Source of the DNA: Gordonia rubripertincta
GTDB lineage: Bacteria; Actinomycetota; Actinomycetes; Mycobacteriales; Mycobacteriaceae
Assembly (NCBI RefSeq): GCF_038024875.1
Contig: NZ_CP136136.1
Span: forward strand, 1,550,001-1,614,000
Direction of reading: 5' to 3'
DNA: 64,000 nucleotides
A model generated the notes under the pieces. That model made no database searches. It was not told where the DNA came from and saw only the letters and a list, made by a program, of their open reading frames with translations. The translations under genes were made by a program, and so were the position numbers. Every line of letters starts with the position of its first letter. Position 1 is the first letter of the stretch. Shown in pieces: positions 8,392 to 25,000 of the stretch.

Positions 8392-9403
8392 ATGACGCAA
8401 CCCCCGAATGATGCGGGTGGCAGCTCCTCCGGTCTGCGCAAGTTCCGCTTCGGTGCGGGTGGTGAGGGCAACAAGGACGAGGGCGGAGCCCGCAAGTTCG
8501 TCAAGCTGGCCCAGACCGCCGAGGAGTACGGCTACGACACCTTCGCGGTGCCCGATCACCTGGGCAACCAGGTCGGTCCGCTGGCCGCGCTCGGTGCGCT
8601 GACCCAGGCCACCAGCACGATCCGGCTGGCGACGTCGGTGCTGGCCAACGGCTTCCGCCACCCGGCGCTGCTGGCCAAGGAGGCCACCACTATCGACGTG
8701 CTGAGCAAGGGGCGACTCGAGCTCGGCATCGGCGCAGGCTGGATGAAGGAAGAGTTCGACAAGGCGGGGATCGAGTTCGAGTCCCCAGGCGTCCGCATCC
8801 GCCGGCTCGACGAGGCGCTGACCATCCTCGACGGCCTCATGCGCGGCGAGACCGTCGACTTCGACGGCGAGTTCTACCAGATCAACTGCCTCGAGGGCAG
8901 CCCGCGACCCCGTCAGGGGCCTCGCCCGCCGATCGCGGTCGGCGGTGGCGGACCCAAGATGCTGGCTCTCGCCGCAAAGCACGCCGACATCATCTCCGTC
9001 GCCCCGGGCACCACGCCCGACGGCAAGATGAAGCTGTCGGACATGACCATCGAGAAGACGGCCGAACGCGTCGACCGCATCCGCCAGGCCGCGGGTGATC
9101 GCTTCGACGAGATCGAGCTGAACTGGACCATCGCCGTCATCGTCATCACCGACGATCGCGTGGCGACCGCCGAGATGGCGCTGAAGGCCCTCGAACAGGG
9201 CTATCCGCCGAACATCGCGCACGACACCGAGTTCACCGTCGACGACGTGTTGTCCTCGCCGTACATCGCGATCGGCAGTTTCGAGGAGATCGCGGATCAG
9301 ATCCGCGAGGTCCGCCGCCGGACGACCATGTCCTACGTCGGGGTCTTCCCCACCCCAGATGGACGCCTTTGCGCCCGTGCTGGCCCAGTTGAAGGGGGAG
9401 TAG
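8392..9403 (+). CDS. LLM-class F420-dependent oxidoreductase, frameshifted near its 3' end
   Basis: A luciferase-like monooxygenase fold protein, probably using coenzyme F420 (TIGR03621-like). ATG 8392 is preceded by AGGAGAGGA. Visible family segments are FVKLAQTAEEYGYDTFAVPDH, the LATSVLANGFRHPALLAKE strand/helix, GRLELGIGAGW and PPIAVGGGG. As written, the frame changes at 9351-9358 (CACCCCAG) and runs on to 9528 with an unrelated tail. Removing one C restores ...FPTQMDAFAPVLAQLKGE and a stop at 9401-9403, giving ~336 residues, normal for the family. The octamer is the same one that breaks aftB and the ABC fusion gene. Its place between culp6 and fadD32 is unusual. Substrate unknown. Confidence 0.85.
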
Positions 9404-9663
9404 GATGGCCGTTTGTCTCGCGAGTGAACCGCGAGGTGGTGGGTCGTCGAATCGAATGTGTACGCCGGATGGCCGACGTACGCTTTTTCAAAGCTGACCA
9501 TGACGATCACAAGCTTTTCGTTGTGTAACTGGACGTGCGCTACCGTATCCCGCGGTCGGCACAGGACGTGGATGGCAGAAGCGCCGGGTGTTGTCGCCGA
9601 AGGACGTCACCGGGGAACTGCACTCGCGTGGGGGAGTCCACGAGGGGGCCACAGGAGTAATGA

Positions 9664-11568
9664 ATGCTGAAGACTGAACTCGAAGACTTTCTCGATGAGA
9701 CGGGGAACATCTCTTTCACCGAGGAAGCAACGCTTGTCGACTACGTCGAGCAGAACGTACGAGAGCAGGCCGACACGCTGGCCTACCGTTTCATCGACTA
9801 CAGCCGCGAGCGCGACGGCGAAGCGCAGGACCTGACCTGGGCGCAGTTCGGCAAGCGCCTGCGCGCTGTAGCCGCACGCCTGCAGCAGGTCACCAAGCCC
9901 GGTGACCGTGTTGCGATCCTCGCGCCGCAGTCGCTCGAGTACGTGATCGGGTTCTTCTCCGCCCTGTATGCCAGCAACGTCGCGGTGCCGCTGTTCTCGC
10001 CCGACGAGCCCGGGCACACCGATCGTCTGCACGCCGTCCTCGACGACTGCAAGCCGACCGCGATCCTCACCTCCACCAAGTCCGCCGAGGCGGTCCGCGA
10101 CTTCTTCGCGCCGCTGCCGGCCAAGGAGCGCCCGCGCGTCATCGCCGTCGACGCGGTGCCCGATTCGGTGGGTTCGAGCTGGGTCGCCCCGGTCGCGGGC
10201 AAGGACCACAACAAGGACACCGTCGCGTACCTGCAGTACACGTCCGGTTCGACCCGCGTCCCCGCGGGCGTGGAGATCACCTACCAGGCGGTCGCCGCGA
10301 ACGTCCTGCAGATCTCCGACACCATCCAGATCGACCGCAACGCGCGCGGTGTCACCTGGCTGCCGATGTTCCACGACATGGGTCTGCTGACCGTGATCCT
10401 GCCGGCGCTCGGCGGCCGCTACATCACGATCATGAGCCCGCAGGCGTTCGTCCGCCGGCCCGGCCGCTGGATCAAGGAACTCGCCGCGGCCGCCGACGGC
10501 GCGGAGACCTACGCCGCGGCCCCGAACTTCGCCTTCGAGCACGCCGCCGCGCGTGGTCTGCCCAAGGAAGGTGAGGAACTCGACCTGTCGAACGTCATCG
10601 GCCTGATCAACGGGTCGGAGCCGGTCACGGTCAGCTCCATGAAGAAGTTCAACGAGGCCTTCGCGCCCTACGGACTGCCGAAGACCGCCATCAAGCCCTG
10701 CTACGGCATGGCCGAGGCCACTCTGTTCGTTTCCGCGACCCAACGCGAGAACGAGGCCAAGGTCATCTACGTCGACCGCGACGATCTCAACGCCGGCAAG
10801 CTGACCGTCGTCGAGGAGGGCACGCCGAACTCGGTCGCCCAGGTGTCCTGCGGCCAGGTCGCGGTGAGCCAGTGGGCGGTCATCGTCGACCCCGAGACGG
10901 CCTCCGAACGTCCCGACGGTCACGTCGGTGAGATCTGGCTGCACGGCCTCAACATCGGCGCCGGTTACTGGAACAAGCCGGCCGAGACCGAGGAGACCTT
11001 CCACAACAAGCTCGTCACCCCGCTCGCGGAGGGCAGCCACTCCGAGGGTGCCCCGGCCGACGGCCTGTGGATGCGGACCGGCGACTACGGTGTGTGGCTC
11101 GAGGGTGAGCTCTACATCACCGGTCGCGTGAAGGACCTGGTGATCGTCGACGGACGCAACCACTACCCGCAGGACCTCGAGTACAGCGCCCAGGAGGCCA
11201 GCGCCGCGCTGCGTCCGGGCTTCGTCGCCGCCTTCTCGGTGCCGGCGAACCAGCTGCCCGCCGTGGTCTTCGAGTTCGCCGGCAGCGGTCTGACCCCCGA
11301 TCCCGACGATGCCTCCGAGCAGCTGGTCATCGTCGCCGAGCGTGGTCCGGGCCGCAAGGCCGATCCGCAGGAGGTCGCCGACACCGTGCGTGCCGCCATC
11401 GCGCAGCGTCACGGCGTCATGGCCCGGGACGTCCTGCTGGTTCCCGCCGGCTCCATCCCGCGTACCTCGTCGGGCAAGATCGCCCGCCGGGCAACCCGTG
11501 CCGCCTACATCGACGGCAGCCTGCGCGGCGGCTACAAGCAGACGGCGTTCCCGGACGCGGCGGAATAG
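9664..11568 (+). CDS. fadD32: Long-chain fatty-acid--AMP ligase FadD32
   Basis: A 634-residue adenylate-forming enzyme (FAAL group). It activates the meromycolic acid as acyl-AMP and loads it onto the N-terminal carrier domain of Pks13. The ATP-binding P-loop is YTSGSTRVPAGV (~residues 192-203), with PMFHDMGL and the C-terminal hinge GELYITGRVKDLVIVDGRNHYPQDLE typical of FAALs, and SGKIARRATR near the end. An AGGAG stands just before the ATG. Gene order fadD32-pks13-accD4 is the conserved mycolate condensation cluster. The 260 bases upstream (9404-9663) hold no gene and presumably the promoter. Confidence 0.96.
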   Translation: MLKTELEDFLDETGNISFTEEATLVDYVEQNVREQADTLAYRFIDYSRERDGEAQDLTWAQFGKRLRAVAARLQQVTKPGDRVAILAPQSLEYVIGFFSALYASNVAVPLFSPDEPGHTDRLHAVLDDCKPTAILTSTKSAEAVRDFFAPLPAKERPRVIAVDAVPDSVGSSWVAPVAGKDHNKDTVAYLQYTSGSTRVPAGVEITYQAVAANVLQISDTIQIDRNARGVTWLPMFHDMGLLTVILPALGGRYITIMSPQAFVRRPGRWIKELAAAADGAETYAAAPNFAFEHAAARGLPKEGEELDLSNVIGLINGSEPVTVSSMKKFNEAFAPYGLPKTAIKPCYGMAEATLFVSATQRENEAKVIYVDRDDLNAGKLTVVEEGTPNSVAQVSCGQVAVSQWAVIVDPETASERPDGHVGEIWLHGLNIGAGYWNKPAETEETFHNKLVTPLAEGSHSEGAPADGLWMRTGDYGVWLEGELYITGRVKDLVIVDGRNHYPQDLEYSAQEASAALRPGFVAAFSVPANQLPAVVFEFAGSGLTPDPDDASEQLVIVAERGPGRKADPQEVADTVRAAIAQRHGVMARDVLLVPAGSIPRTSSGKIARRATRAAYIDGSLRGGYKQTAFPDAAE

Positions 11569-11669
11569 CGCGTCCGGCCACCCGTTCACGGCCGCGGTGT
11601 CGGTGATCGTCCACAACAGTCACCCGGCATCCGGTTTCGGGTGCCGACGAGAGCAGTAGTCTGGAAGCG

Positions 11670-17030
<5,361 letters not shown>

Positions 17031-17070
17031 CTTCAACGAGACATCGTGGTCGCGTAGAAAGTGAAGGACC

Positions 17071-18621
17071 GTGACTGACACCACCGCAGGCAAGCTCGCC
17101 GACCTCCGGCAAAAGCTGGAGGCCGCTCGCGAACCCGGAGGGGAGAAGGCAGTCGCCAAGCGTGCGGCGAAGGGGATCTGTTCCCCTCGCGAACGCCTGG
17201 CCATGCTGTTCGACCCCGGGACGTTCGTCGAGATCGGCGCGCTCGCCAAGATGCCGGGCGCCGCGGAGAGCGGTTACGGCGACGGTGTGGTCACCGGTCA
17301 CGGCCTCGTCCACGGACGCCCCGTCGCCGCGTTCTCGCACGACCAGACCGTCTTCGGCGGCACCGTCGGTGAGATGTTCGGCCGCAAGGTCGCATCGCTG
17401 ATGGAGTGGGCGGGCAAGATCGGCTGCCCGATGGTCGGCATCAACGACTCGGCCGGCGCCCGCATCCAGGACGCCGTCACCTCGCTCGCCTGGTACGCCG
17501 AGATGGGTCGACGCAACGACCTGCTCTCCGGTCTCGCACCGCAGATCTCGGTGATCCTCGGCAAGTGCGCCGGCGGTGCTGTCTACACCCCGGCCAACAC
17601 CGACATCCTGGTCGCCGTCGAGGACAAGTCCTACATGTTCGTCACCGGCCCGGACGTGCTCAAGCAGGTCAACGGCGAGGAGATCTCCGCCGAGGACCTG
17701 GGCAGCGCCCACAACCAGGCGCGCTGGGGCAACATCCACCACATCGCGCCCGACGAGAAGGCCGCCTTCGACTGGGTTCGCGAGTACTTGCAGTACATGC
17801 CGTCGAGCGCCTACGAGGAACCGCCGGTGATCAACCCGGGCCTCGAGCCGGAGATCACCGAGTCGGATCTGTCGCTCAACGACTTCATGCCGGACAACGA
17901 CAACGCCGGGTACGACATGAAGGACATCATCATCCGGCTGTTCGACGACGGCGCCTTCCACGAGGTCGGAGAACTGTTCGCGCCCAACATCATCACCGGT
18001 TACGCGCGCGTCGACGGCCGGTCGGTGGGCGTCGTCGCCAACCAGCCGAGCGTCATGTCCGGTGTGCTGGACACCGATTCGTCGGAGAAGGCGACGCGGT
18101 TCGTCCGCATCTGCAACGCCTACAACATCCCGCTCGTGTTCCTGGTGGACACGCCGGGCATCCTCCCCGGCCTCGCCGAGGAGCAGAAGGGCACCATCCG
18201 CCGGTCGGGTCGCTTCCTCTACGCCTACGTGGAGGCCGACGTCCCCAAGGTCACCGTGGTGCTGCGCAAGGCCTATGGCGGCGCCTACGCGGTGATGGGG
18301 TCCAAGCACCTCGGTGCCGACATCAACTTCGCCTGGCCGACCGCCAAGATCGCCGTCATGGGCGCCGAATCGGCCGCCGCGGTGCTCACGCGGCGTCAGA
18401 CCGAGGGACTCTCGGCCGCCGAGGCCGACAAGGTCCGCCGCGACTTCATCGACTTCTACAACACGATGATGGCCACGCCCTACCTGGCGGCGGAACGCGG
18501 TTACGTCGACGCGGTGATCGAACCCGCCGAGACCCGCCTCCAGCTCCGAAAGGCGTTGGCGCAGTTGCGCGACAAGCAGGTCCTCAAGACCCCGCGCAAG
18601 CACTTCCTCATGCCGATCTAG
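17071..18621 (+). CDS. accD4: Acyl-CoA carboxylase beta subunit AccD4
   Basis: A 516-residue carboxyltransferase subunit of the long-chain acyl-CoA carboxylase that makes the alpha-carboxylated extender unit for Pks13. It starts at GTG 17071. Carboxyltransferase N and C halves are both complete: GINDSAGARIQD and GKCAGGAVYTPA in the first, LVDTPGILPG and KAYGGAYAVMGSKHLGAD in the second; the C-terminus HFLMPI matches AccD4/AccD5 proteins. It sits 40 bases after pks13, the third gene of fadD32-pks13-accD4. The partner biotinylated AccA3 and AccE/AccD5 are not in the window. A large bidirectional terminator follows. Confidence 0.95.
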   Translation: MTDTTAGKLADLRQKLEAAREPGGEKAVAKRAAKGICSPRERLAMLFDPGTFVEIGALAKMPGAAESGYGDGVVTGHGLVHGRPVAAFSHDQTVFGGTVGEMFGRKVASLMEWAGKIGCPMVGINDSAGARIQDAVTSLAWYAEMGRRNDLLSGLAPQISVILGKCAGGAVYTPANTDILVAVEDKSYMFVTGPDVLKQVNGEEISAEDLGSAHNQARWGNIHHIAPDEKAAFDWVREYLQYMPSSAYEEPPVINPGLEPEITESDLSLNDFMPDNDNAGYDMKDIIIRLFDDGAFHEVGELFAPNIITGYARVDGRSVGVVANQPSVMSGVLDTDSSEKATRFVRICNAYNIPLVFLVDTPGILPGLAEEQKGTIRRSGRFLYAYVEADVPKVTVVLRKAYGGAYAVMGSKHLGADINFAWPTAKIAVMGAESAAAVLTRRQTEGLSAAEADKVRRDFIDFYNTMMATPYLAAERGYVDAVIEPAETRLQLRKALAQLRDKQVLKTPRKHFLMPI

Positions 18622-18641
18622 CGCGCACACCCACCCCGCGC

Positions 18642-18715
18642 CGCAAACCCACCCTTCTTCCGTAGACCCGCCTTCCGGTGAGCGGGCGGGTCTACGGAAA
18701 GAGGGTGGGTTTGCG
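18642..18715. terminator. Large bidirectional terminator between accD4 and the second embB
   Basis: Two 31-base arms (18642-18672 and 18685-18715) are inverted copies differing only by a TC/CT swap, with a 12-base loop. The outer part reads CGCAAACCCACCCT on the left and AGGGTGGGTTTGCG on the right. It lies 20 bases past accD4 on one side and 5 bases past the embB stop on the other, so it can stop the two converging transcripts. Confidence 0.88.
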
Positions 18716-18720
18716 TTGGG

Positions 18721-21700
18721 TCAGTTGCCGATCGCCCGCATCGGGCCCGGTGTCCACAGGCCGTTGTGGGTCTCGGTCGTGACGATCAGCTCCGCGTCCT
18801 TCTGCGGCAGGATCGGGGTGAGGCCCTGGAGCGAGCCCCAGTCCTTCGCCCAGTCGTTGCGCAGATACGACGGGTAGACGCGACCGCGCAGTTCGTTCTC
18901 GATGATGCCGAGCGGACCACCGGCGTCGCCGGACATCCAGCGCTGCGAGTTCACCCGCTCGCCCTCGCGGTCGGGGGAGATGCGCCAGACCGGGGTCTCG
19001 AGCACGCCGTTCTTGACCTGAGCGGGCCGCTGACACGGGAACGCCAGTCCGGCCTCCCAATCGATGAGGACCGGTTCCTCGCTGCCGACGAGCTTGTTGA
19101 GTGTCTCCATCGACGACACCCGCGGCGGGGTCACCGCGAGCCACTGGTCGCGCAGCGGCGAGGTGTCCTCGGCGAGCACGCGGACCACGGTGGCGCCCGG
19201 AGGTGCCTGATCCAGCGGGAAACGCAGGTTGCGCCACTCGGGTGCGCCACCGATGTCGAGCGGGATCATCTGACCGGCGGGGGCCACCGTGCCGTCCGGC
19301 GCGACTCGGCCGAACTGCAGCCGGACCTTCTGGCCCGGCCGGACGACCGCGAGGTCGTCGATGTACTCGACGTAACCGGCCACCGACATGGTGATCAGCG
19401 GCTGGGCGTCGGAACGGCCGTCGGGCAGCTGATACCAGTCGGAGGTGAGGCTTCCGGTCCCGGTGGGGGAGTTGTAGGTGCCCAGGACCGGGGTCTTCGA
19501 CGGCGACAGGCCGAACGGCAGCTTCACCGTCGAGCCGTTGACGCCAGCCTGTGCGGTACGGCCTCCGCTGGTGTCGGTCGTCGACGACGTGGTGGTGTCA
19601 TCGGAGCTGCTGCCGTCCTCGGTCGGATCGGTCTGCGTGCGATCGACCTCGGCGGTCGAGGTACCCGCGGAGTCGTCGGACTCCTCCTCGGTGTCCTCGG
19701 AGAGATCCGACGCGACGCCGTTGGGATCGAAGCCCACCAGGCCTGCGCCCGCAAGGGCCGCACCCGGCGACGGATTGTTCTGTCCGGCAACGCGCGCCGG
19801 GGCCAGGAGTCCGGCGGTCGGATCGTTCTCCACGAGCACGGCGTCGGCGAGCGCACACGGTTCGCCCTTGAGGGCGTTCACGTTCGAGCTCAGCCACGAC
19901 CACGAGTTGCGCTGTGTCCAGTCGGCTTTCGCGAACGAGACCAGGGTGAACATCAGCATGATCGCCGACACGATGATGATCGACGGGCTCCGCAGGCGCG
20001 AGAACAGCGTCTTCGATCCCGCACGCGCGGCCTCGTCGACGTAGTCGTCGCGGAAGTGCTGCCAGAGGCCGAGCAGGGTCAGCGCAACGGCCACGGCGAG
20101 GATGCCGGTCCAGAGCGGGATGCCCTTGACGTCGGGAACCGCGTCGCGCCAAGGAATTCCGTAGCTGCCGACGTACCACCACTGGTTACGTCCGGAGAAC
20201 GCCAGGGCGAGAACGTAGGCGCAGGCGGCCGCGAACAGCGTGCGGTTCCGACGCCGCCGCATGATCGTCCGGTCCGCACACGCGGTCGCCACCGCGGCCA
20301 GCGCGCCGCCGATCGCGGCGTACACACCCATCTGGTGGGTCCACTTGGTCGGCAAGAAGGCCATCAGCACGACCGAACCCGCGACCATGGCGAGCAGGCG
20401 CCAGGTGGGCGCGGTCGCGATCCCGGGCAGACGACGCCGGTTGAGCAGCATGATCACCACGAGGATGAAGCACGTGAACACGATGAGGACGCCGAAGCGT
20501 CGGGCGATGCCGCCGTCCGCGGTCGGGTTCATCAGCATGTAGTAGCGCATCGGCTCTTCCCACCACTTGTTGGTGGGACCGACCTGACCGTTGACCGACA
20601 CCGCTTCCAGGATCGGGGCGAGTGGCTGGTCGGCGAAGATCTCGAACATCACCGCCAGACCCGCGGCCAGGATCGGCAGCAGCAACGGAAGTGCGCCATC
20701 GCGCTTGCGGCGCACCATGAACCGCTTGAGCAGGGGGCGGATTCCGGCGACGAGAGCGATCGCCGCGATGACACCGGTCGGGTGGATCGTCAGTGTGAAC
20801 GCCGCCGAGATGATGGCGACCGTCAGCGGCAAGAACCGGCCGGTGGCGATGGCCCGTTCCACGCAGACCCACGTGAACAGGGTGCCGAGCGCGATCAGCG
20901 GTTCGACGCGCAGACCGTTGTTGTACGGCATCCACACGGCGAGGAAGACCAGGGCGGCAGCCCAGACCGCGGGCGTCGACTCACGGACCGCGCGACCCAG
21001 GCGGGGGATCGCGGCACGGGAGATCAGCCACCAGGACGCCATCGCGAACATGAACGGCAGCAGGCGGAGCCATGGGGTGGCCGTGCTGATGTCCATCCAC
21101 ACCGACAGGTACTGGTAATGCCAGCCGAACGGATCCTGCGGCACCCCGAAGTAGCGGTAGTAGTTGTCGAGATAACCGGCCTCGCGGGCGATCCGGCCCA
21201 CCGTCACCTGATACCCGTCGTCGGCGGTGTTGCCGCCGACGAACAGCCAGATCCCCAGGACGAGCGCGACGAAGCCGTCGACCGGGCGTACCCGCCACCA
21301 GCCGGCCGGGAAGATCTTGTGGTGTCCGCGGGCGTCGCGGGCGTCGAGAACCGCCAGGGCGGCGAGCGACAGGATCGTCGATGCCACGCCCAGTACCAGC
21401 AGCCAGAACTTCAGAGTCGTAGGGGTGGAGACGAATCGGGTGTCGATGGTCGACCGGAAGGACAATCCCTCGGTGGACACATTGGACGGCAGTCCGGAGT
21501 AGACGCCGATGATCTGCGGGCGCGCGTTCGGGTCCTTGAGATCGAACTCGTGGATCGAGCCGTCGGTCTCGGGCACGCCCTGGATCGAGCCGCGGCTGCC
21601 GTCGGTGTCGGCGACGACGACGATCCGGCAGTCGGGGGAGTTCTGGGCGGGTGCACGAGGAGTGTTGAGCAGCACCACATTCCGCTGGACGACCTGCAGG

Positions 21701-22086
21701 TTGTCCGCGGTGGCCCGGATGAACAGGCCGACCTTGCCGGCTTCCGCGCCGCCTTCGGGCACCGTCGACAGCAGGACGCCGCCGTTGCGCGGGAGTGAGG
21801 CACCCAACGCGCAAGGGACGGAGACCTCCATCGACACCGGCACGAACGACACGTTCGGTGCGGCGACGTTGGCGATCGAACCCTGCTGCGGCCAGACGAG
21901 TTCGGACTTCGTGTAGTCGACCGGCAGGAACGGGCTCAGCAGCGCCAGCAGGATGCCGAGCGCGCCCGCCGCCATGGCGACGATGCGTGCCTTGCCCGCA
22001 TTGCGTTGGGAGAAACTCTGCTCTCGTTTCGCCGGCGGCGAGTCGTCGTGCTCCGCTTCGATGGGAGCGTCAACGCGGTCAGTCAT
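18721..22086 (-). CDS. Arabinosyltransferase, EmbB type, second copy
   Basis: A 1121-residue GT-C family arabinofuranosyltransferase. It has an N-terminal transmembrane helix (residues ~32-50), a periplasmic jelly-roll domain, about fourteen further membrane helices and a C-terminal carbohydrate-binding domain. The catalytic acidic pair is in DDGY (D289-D290). Residue 296, seven after the first Asp, is Val where M. tuberculosis EmbB has Met306. The C-terminal domain holds an Asp/Ser/Thr-rich insert before the conserved NGSTVKLPFGL. It differs in sequence from the other EmbB copy (27692-30970), so the duplication is not recent. It overlaps the preceding embA-type gene by eight bases (ATGACTGA), the same arrangement as in the first pair. 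Confidence 0.93.
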   Translation of the reverse strand: MTDRVDAPIEAEHDDSPPAKREQSFSQRNAGKARIVAMAAGALGILLALLSPFLPVDYTKSELVWPQQGSIANVAAPNVSFVPVSMEVSVPCALGASLPRNGGVLLSTVPEGGAEAGKVGLFIRATADNLQVVQRNVVLLNTPRAPAQNSPDCRIVVVADTDGSRGSIQGVPETDGSIHEFDLKDPNARPQIIGVYSGLPSNVSTEGLSFRSTIDTRFVSTPTTLKFWLLVLGVASTILSLAALAVLDARDARGHHKIFPAGWWRVRPVDGFVALVLGIWLFVGGNTADDGYQVTVGRIAREAGYLDNYYRYFGVPQDPFGWHYQYLSVWMDISTATPWLRLLPFMFAMASWWLISRAAIPRLGRAVRESTPAVWAAALVFLAVWMPYNNGLRVEPLIALGTLFTWVCVERAIATGRFLPLTVAIISAAFTLTIHPTGVIAAIALVAGIRPLLKRFMVRRKRDGALPLLLPILAAGLAVMFEIFADQPLAPILEAVSVNGQVGPTNKWWEEPMRYYMLMNPTADGGIARRFGVLIVFTCFILVVIMLLNRRRLPGIATAPTWRLLAMVAGSVVLMAFLPTKWTHQMGVYAAIGGALAAVATACADRTIMRRRRNRTLFAAACAYVLALAFSGRNQWWYVGSYGIPWRDAVPDVKGIPLWTGILAVAVALTLLGLWQHFRDDYVDEAARAGSKTLFSRLRSPSIIIVSAIMLMFTLVSFAKADWTQRNSWSWLSSNVNALKGEPCALADAVLVENDPTAGLLAPARVAGQNNPSPGAALAGAGLVGFDPNGVASDLSEDTEEESDDSAGTSTAEVDRTQTDPTEDGSSSDDTTTSSTTDTSGGRTAQAGVNGSTVKLPFGLSPSKTPVLGTYNSPTGTGSLTSDWYQLPDGRSDAQPLITMSVAGYVEYIDDLAVVRPGQKVRLQFGRVAPDGTVAPAGQMIPLDIGGAPEWRNLRFPLDQAPPGATVVRVLAEDTSPLRDQWLAVTPPRVSSMETLNKLVGSEEPVLIDWEAGLAFPCQRPAQVKNGVLETPVWRISPDREGERVNSQRWMSGDAGGPLGIIENELRGRVYPSYLRNDWAKDWGSLQGLTPILPQKDAELIVTTETHNGLWTPGPMRAIGN

Positions 22087-25000
22087 CTTGGGGCACCACC
22101 CTGATCGGGCCGGGGCGCGACCATCCCCATGTGGTCGCCGCCCCGGTCATCACGTCCGCCGGCCGCGCCTGCGGCACCAGCGGGTTGAGTCGCTGCAGGT
22201 TGCCCCACTCGCGATACCAGTCGTTGTCGAGATATGTCGCCACCGTCGTCGGCCGGGTCAGTGCCTCGGTCGTCGTCAGCAGGCCGCCGTCCTCGGCGGC
22301 CATCCAGGTCTTGGACTGCGAGTTGGCGATCCAGGACTCCGGCAGGATTCGCCAGTCCGGGACGTCGAAGACGCCGTCGTGGGCCGTCATCGGCCGCTGG
22401 CACGGGAACCAGGCACCGGCGGCGAAGTCGATGAGAACCGGATCGGTCGAACCGACCACCTGCTGCAGGGTCTCGAGGACCGGAGCGCGCGGCGGCGTGA
22501 TCGCGAGCCACTGGTCGGCGTCGAGGTTGTTGTCCTTGGCCACGAGGCGCATCACCGTCGCGTCGGCGGGCACCCGGTCCATCGGGATGCGGAGGTTGCG
22601 CCACGGGCGGTTGGTGCGCTCGGCGTCGATCGGGACGGCCGGTGCGCCGACCTCGACGAACCGACCGTCGACCTCGCGGCCGAACTCGACCTGCAACTGC
22701 TGTCCGAAGATCGGGACACCGTCGCGGTCGTAGGTGAACACGGCACCCGCGGCGGTGACGACGATCAGCGGTGAGGCGTTCCGATCCGGGAGGCGGTACC
22801 ACCCGGTGGTCAGCGTCGCCTGTCCGTCGCTGGTCTCGAAGCTGCCCATGACCGGGGTGGTCGCGGGATCAAGGCCGTACGGGAGTGCGGCGGTACTGCC
22901 GTTGACCCCGCGCGGGCCCTCGCCGCCGGCGGTCCCGGGGTTGGAGCCGTAGACGATGAAGGTCTTGGACAGATCGGCCGAGGTGTTCATGGCGCCGGGC
23001 TTCTGGGCACCGGCCTGCGGTGTCAGGTCGGGCTTCACACCATTCGGGCTGAAGCCATGCGAGTCGCCCTCCAGGGTCTTCGACGCCGATCCGCCGTCCG
23101 CCGGGGTGAGCGTGCCCTTGTTGGGGTCCGGCTCGACGAGCACAGCGTCGGCCATGGCGCACGTGTTGCCGCGCAGGGAGTCCAGGTTGGCCGACAGCAC
23201 CGTGAACGTGTCGGCCCGGCTCACGGCGGCCTTGGCGAAAACCGCGAGCTCACACACGACGATGAGGACGGCGATGACCGCGATAGGTGCCGACGCGACA
23301 CCGATGCGCCAACCGGCCGGTGCGGCACCGTGAGCATGGGCCAGACCGGTCTCGTCCACGTAGTCCATGCGCAGGTGCTGCCAGACGGCGAACACGAGCG
23401 CGACGACGGCCAGCGCGAGCAACACCGTCGAGACCTGCATGCCGGCGATGACCGGCGCCTTGTCGAACCAGGCGATGCCGAAGTTGTACGGCCACGGCCA
23501 CGCGTTCTTGCCGGCCGCGGCGGCGGCGCACGCCACGAGCAGTCCGGCGATCAGGATCGACAGGTTGCGCAGCGTGCGACGTGCGGCCTGACCGATCGCG
23601 ACACAGGCGACGGCGGCCAGTGCGGCGCCGAGACCGGCGAAGATGCCGAACTGGATCGTCCACTTGGTCGGGGTGAACGACAGCAGCAGGATCGTCAGCA
23701 GCGAGGCGCCCAGGACACGCCACACCGCGCCGGGATCGACACCGTCGATCCGCTTGCGGCGCAACATGATCGCCAATACGAGGAACATCGACACGGCGAA
23801 CAGCAGCACCGGGATGCGTCGTGCGAGCGCACCATCGGTGTGGTTGACGGCCAGGAAGTAGTAGCGCAGCAGCTCCTGGTACCAGGCCAGCGTCGGCCCG
23901 ACCGAGTAGCGGATGCGGATCGCCTCGAAGACCGTCGCCAGCGTCTGATCGCGGAAGACCACGATGACGACGAGCGCGCCTGCTCCGAGAACCGGTGCGA
24001 GGAGCGGCAACAGGCCGTTCTCCCGGCGACGGCGGACGAGGATGCGCAACAGGGGCCGGGCGCTGGCGATCAACAGCGCCAGCGCGATCAGTCCGTGAGG
24101 CGCCAGGGCCAGGGTCAGCAGCGCGGTGAGCGCGGCGAGCGCGGCGGGGAGCATGCGACGGGTGGAGACCGTCACCTCGACCGCCCACCAGGTGAGCAGC
24201 GTGCCGAGCACGATGATGCCCTCACTGCGCAGGCCCGAACACATCGGCAGCCAGAACGCCAGGAACACCGCGGCGCCGGTCAGCATCGCCCACTGCGAGC
24301 GGCGGACGGCGCCGCCGAGACGGGGCAGCAGAACTCGGCTGAGGATGAACCAGGCGGCGAGGCCGGCGATGAGCGACGGCAGACGCATCCAGAGGCCCGT
24401 CGTCGAGATCGTCGACCAGTAGGCGAGGAAGTTGTAGTACCAGTCGAACGGTGCCTCGGGGATGCCGTAGAAGCGGTAGTAGTCGGCCAGGTAACCGGCG
24501 TCCGCCGCGTTGCGGCCCATGTTGAGGATGTAGCCGTCATCCGGCGACCCCGCGCCCAGGAAGTGCCAGACGACGAGTGTCAGCGTGACGCCGATGTCGG
24601 TCGGGGTGGGGCGCAGCACCGTGCCCCAGCGGAGCCTGCCGCCCACCCGTCGGTGGTAGCCGTGGATGCGGTCGAGCCGGCCCACGGCGACCAGCGCGAC
24701 GATCGCCGCGATGATCCCGACGATCATGACGAGCCACTTGATCACCGACGGCGACGAGTCGAAGCGGTCGTCGATCTCGATCCGCACATCGATGCCCGAC
24801 GTCCGGACCTGCTCGGTGGTGAGGCCGGTGAACACCCCGGCGATCTGCGGGTTCGACGACGGTTCGGCCAGGCCGACGTCGCCGCCACCGGCCGTCGCAG
24901 CACCCGGCGGCAACCCGACGAACTGTGCGCCGGTCGCGGTGGCGTCGGAGAAGATGCGCAGCTCGCCGCATTCGGCCAGCGCGGACCGCGGCACCGAGGC

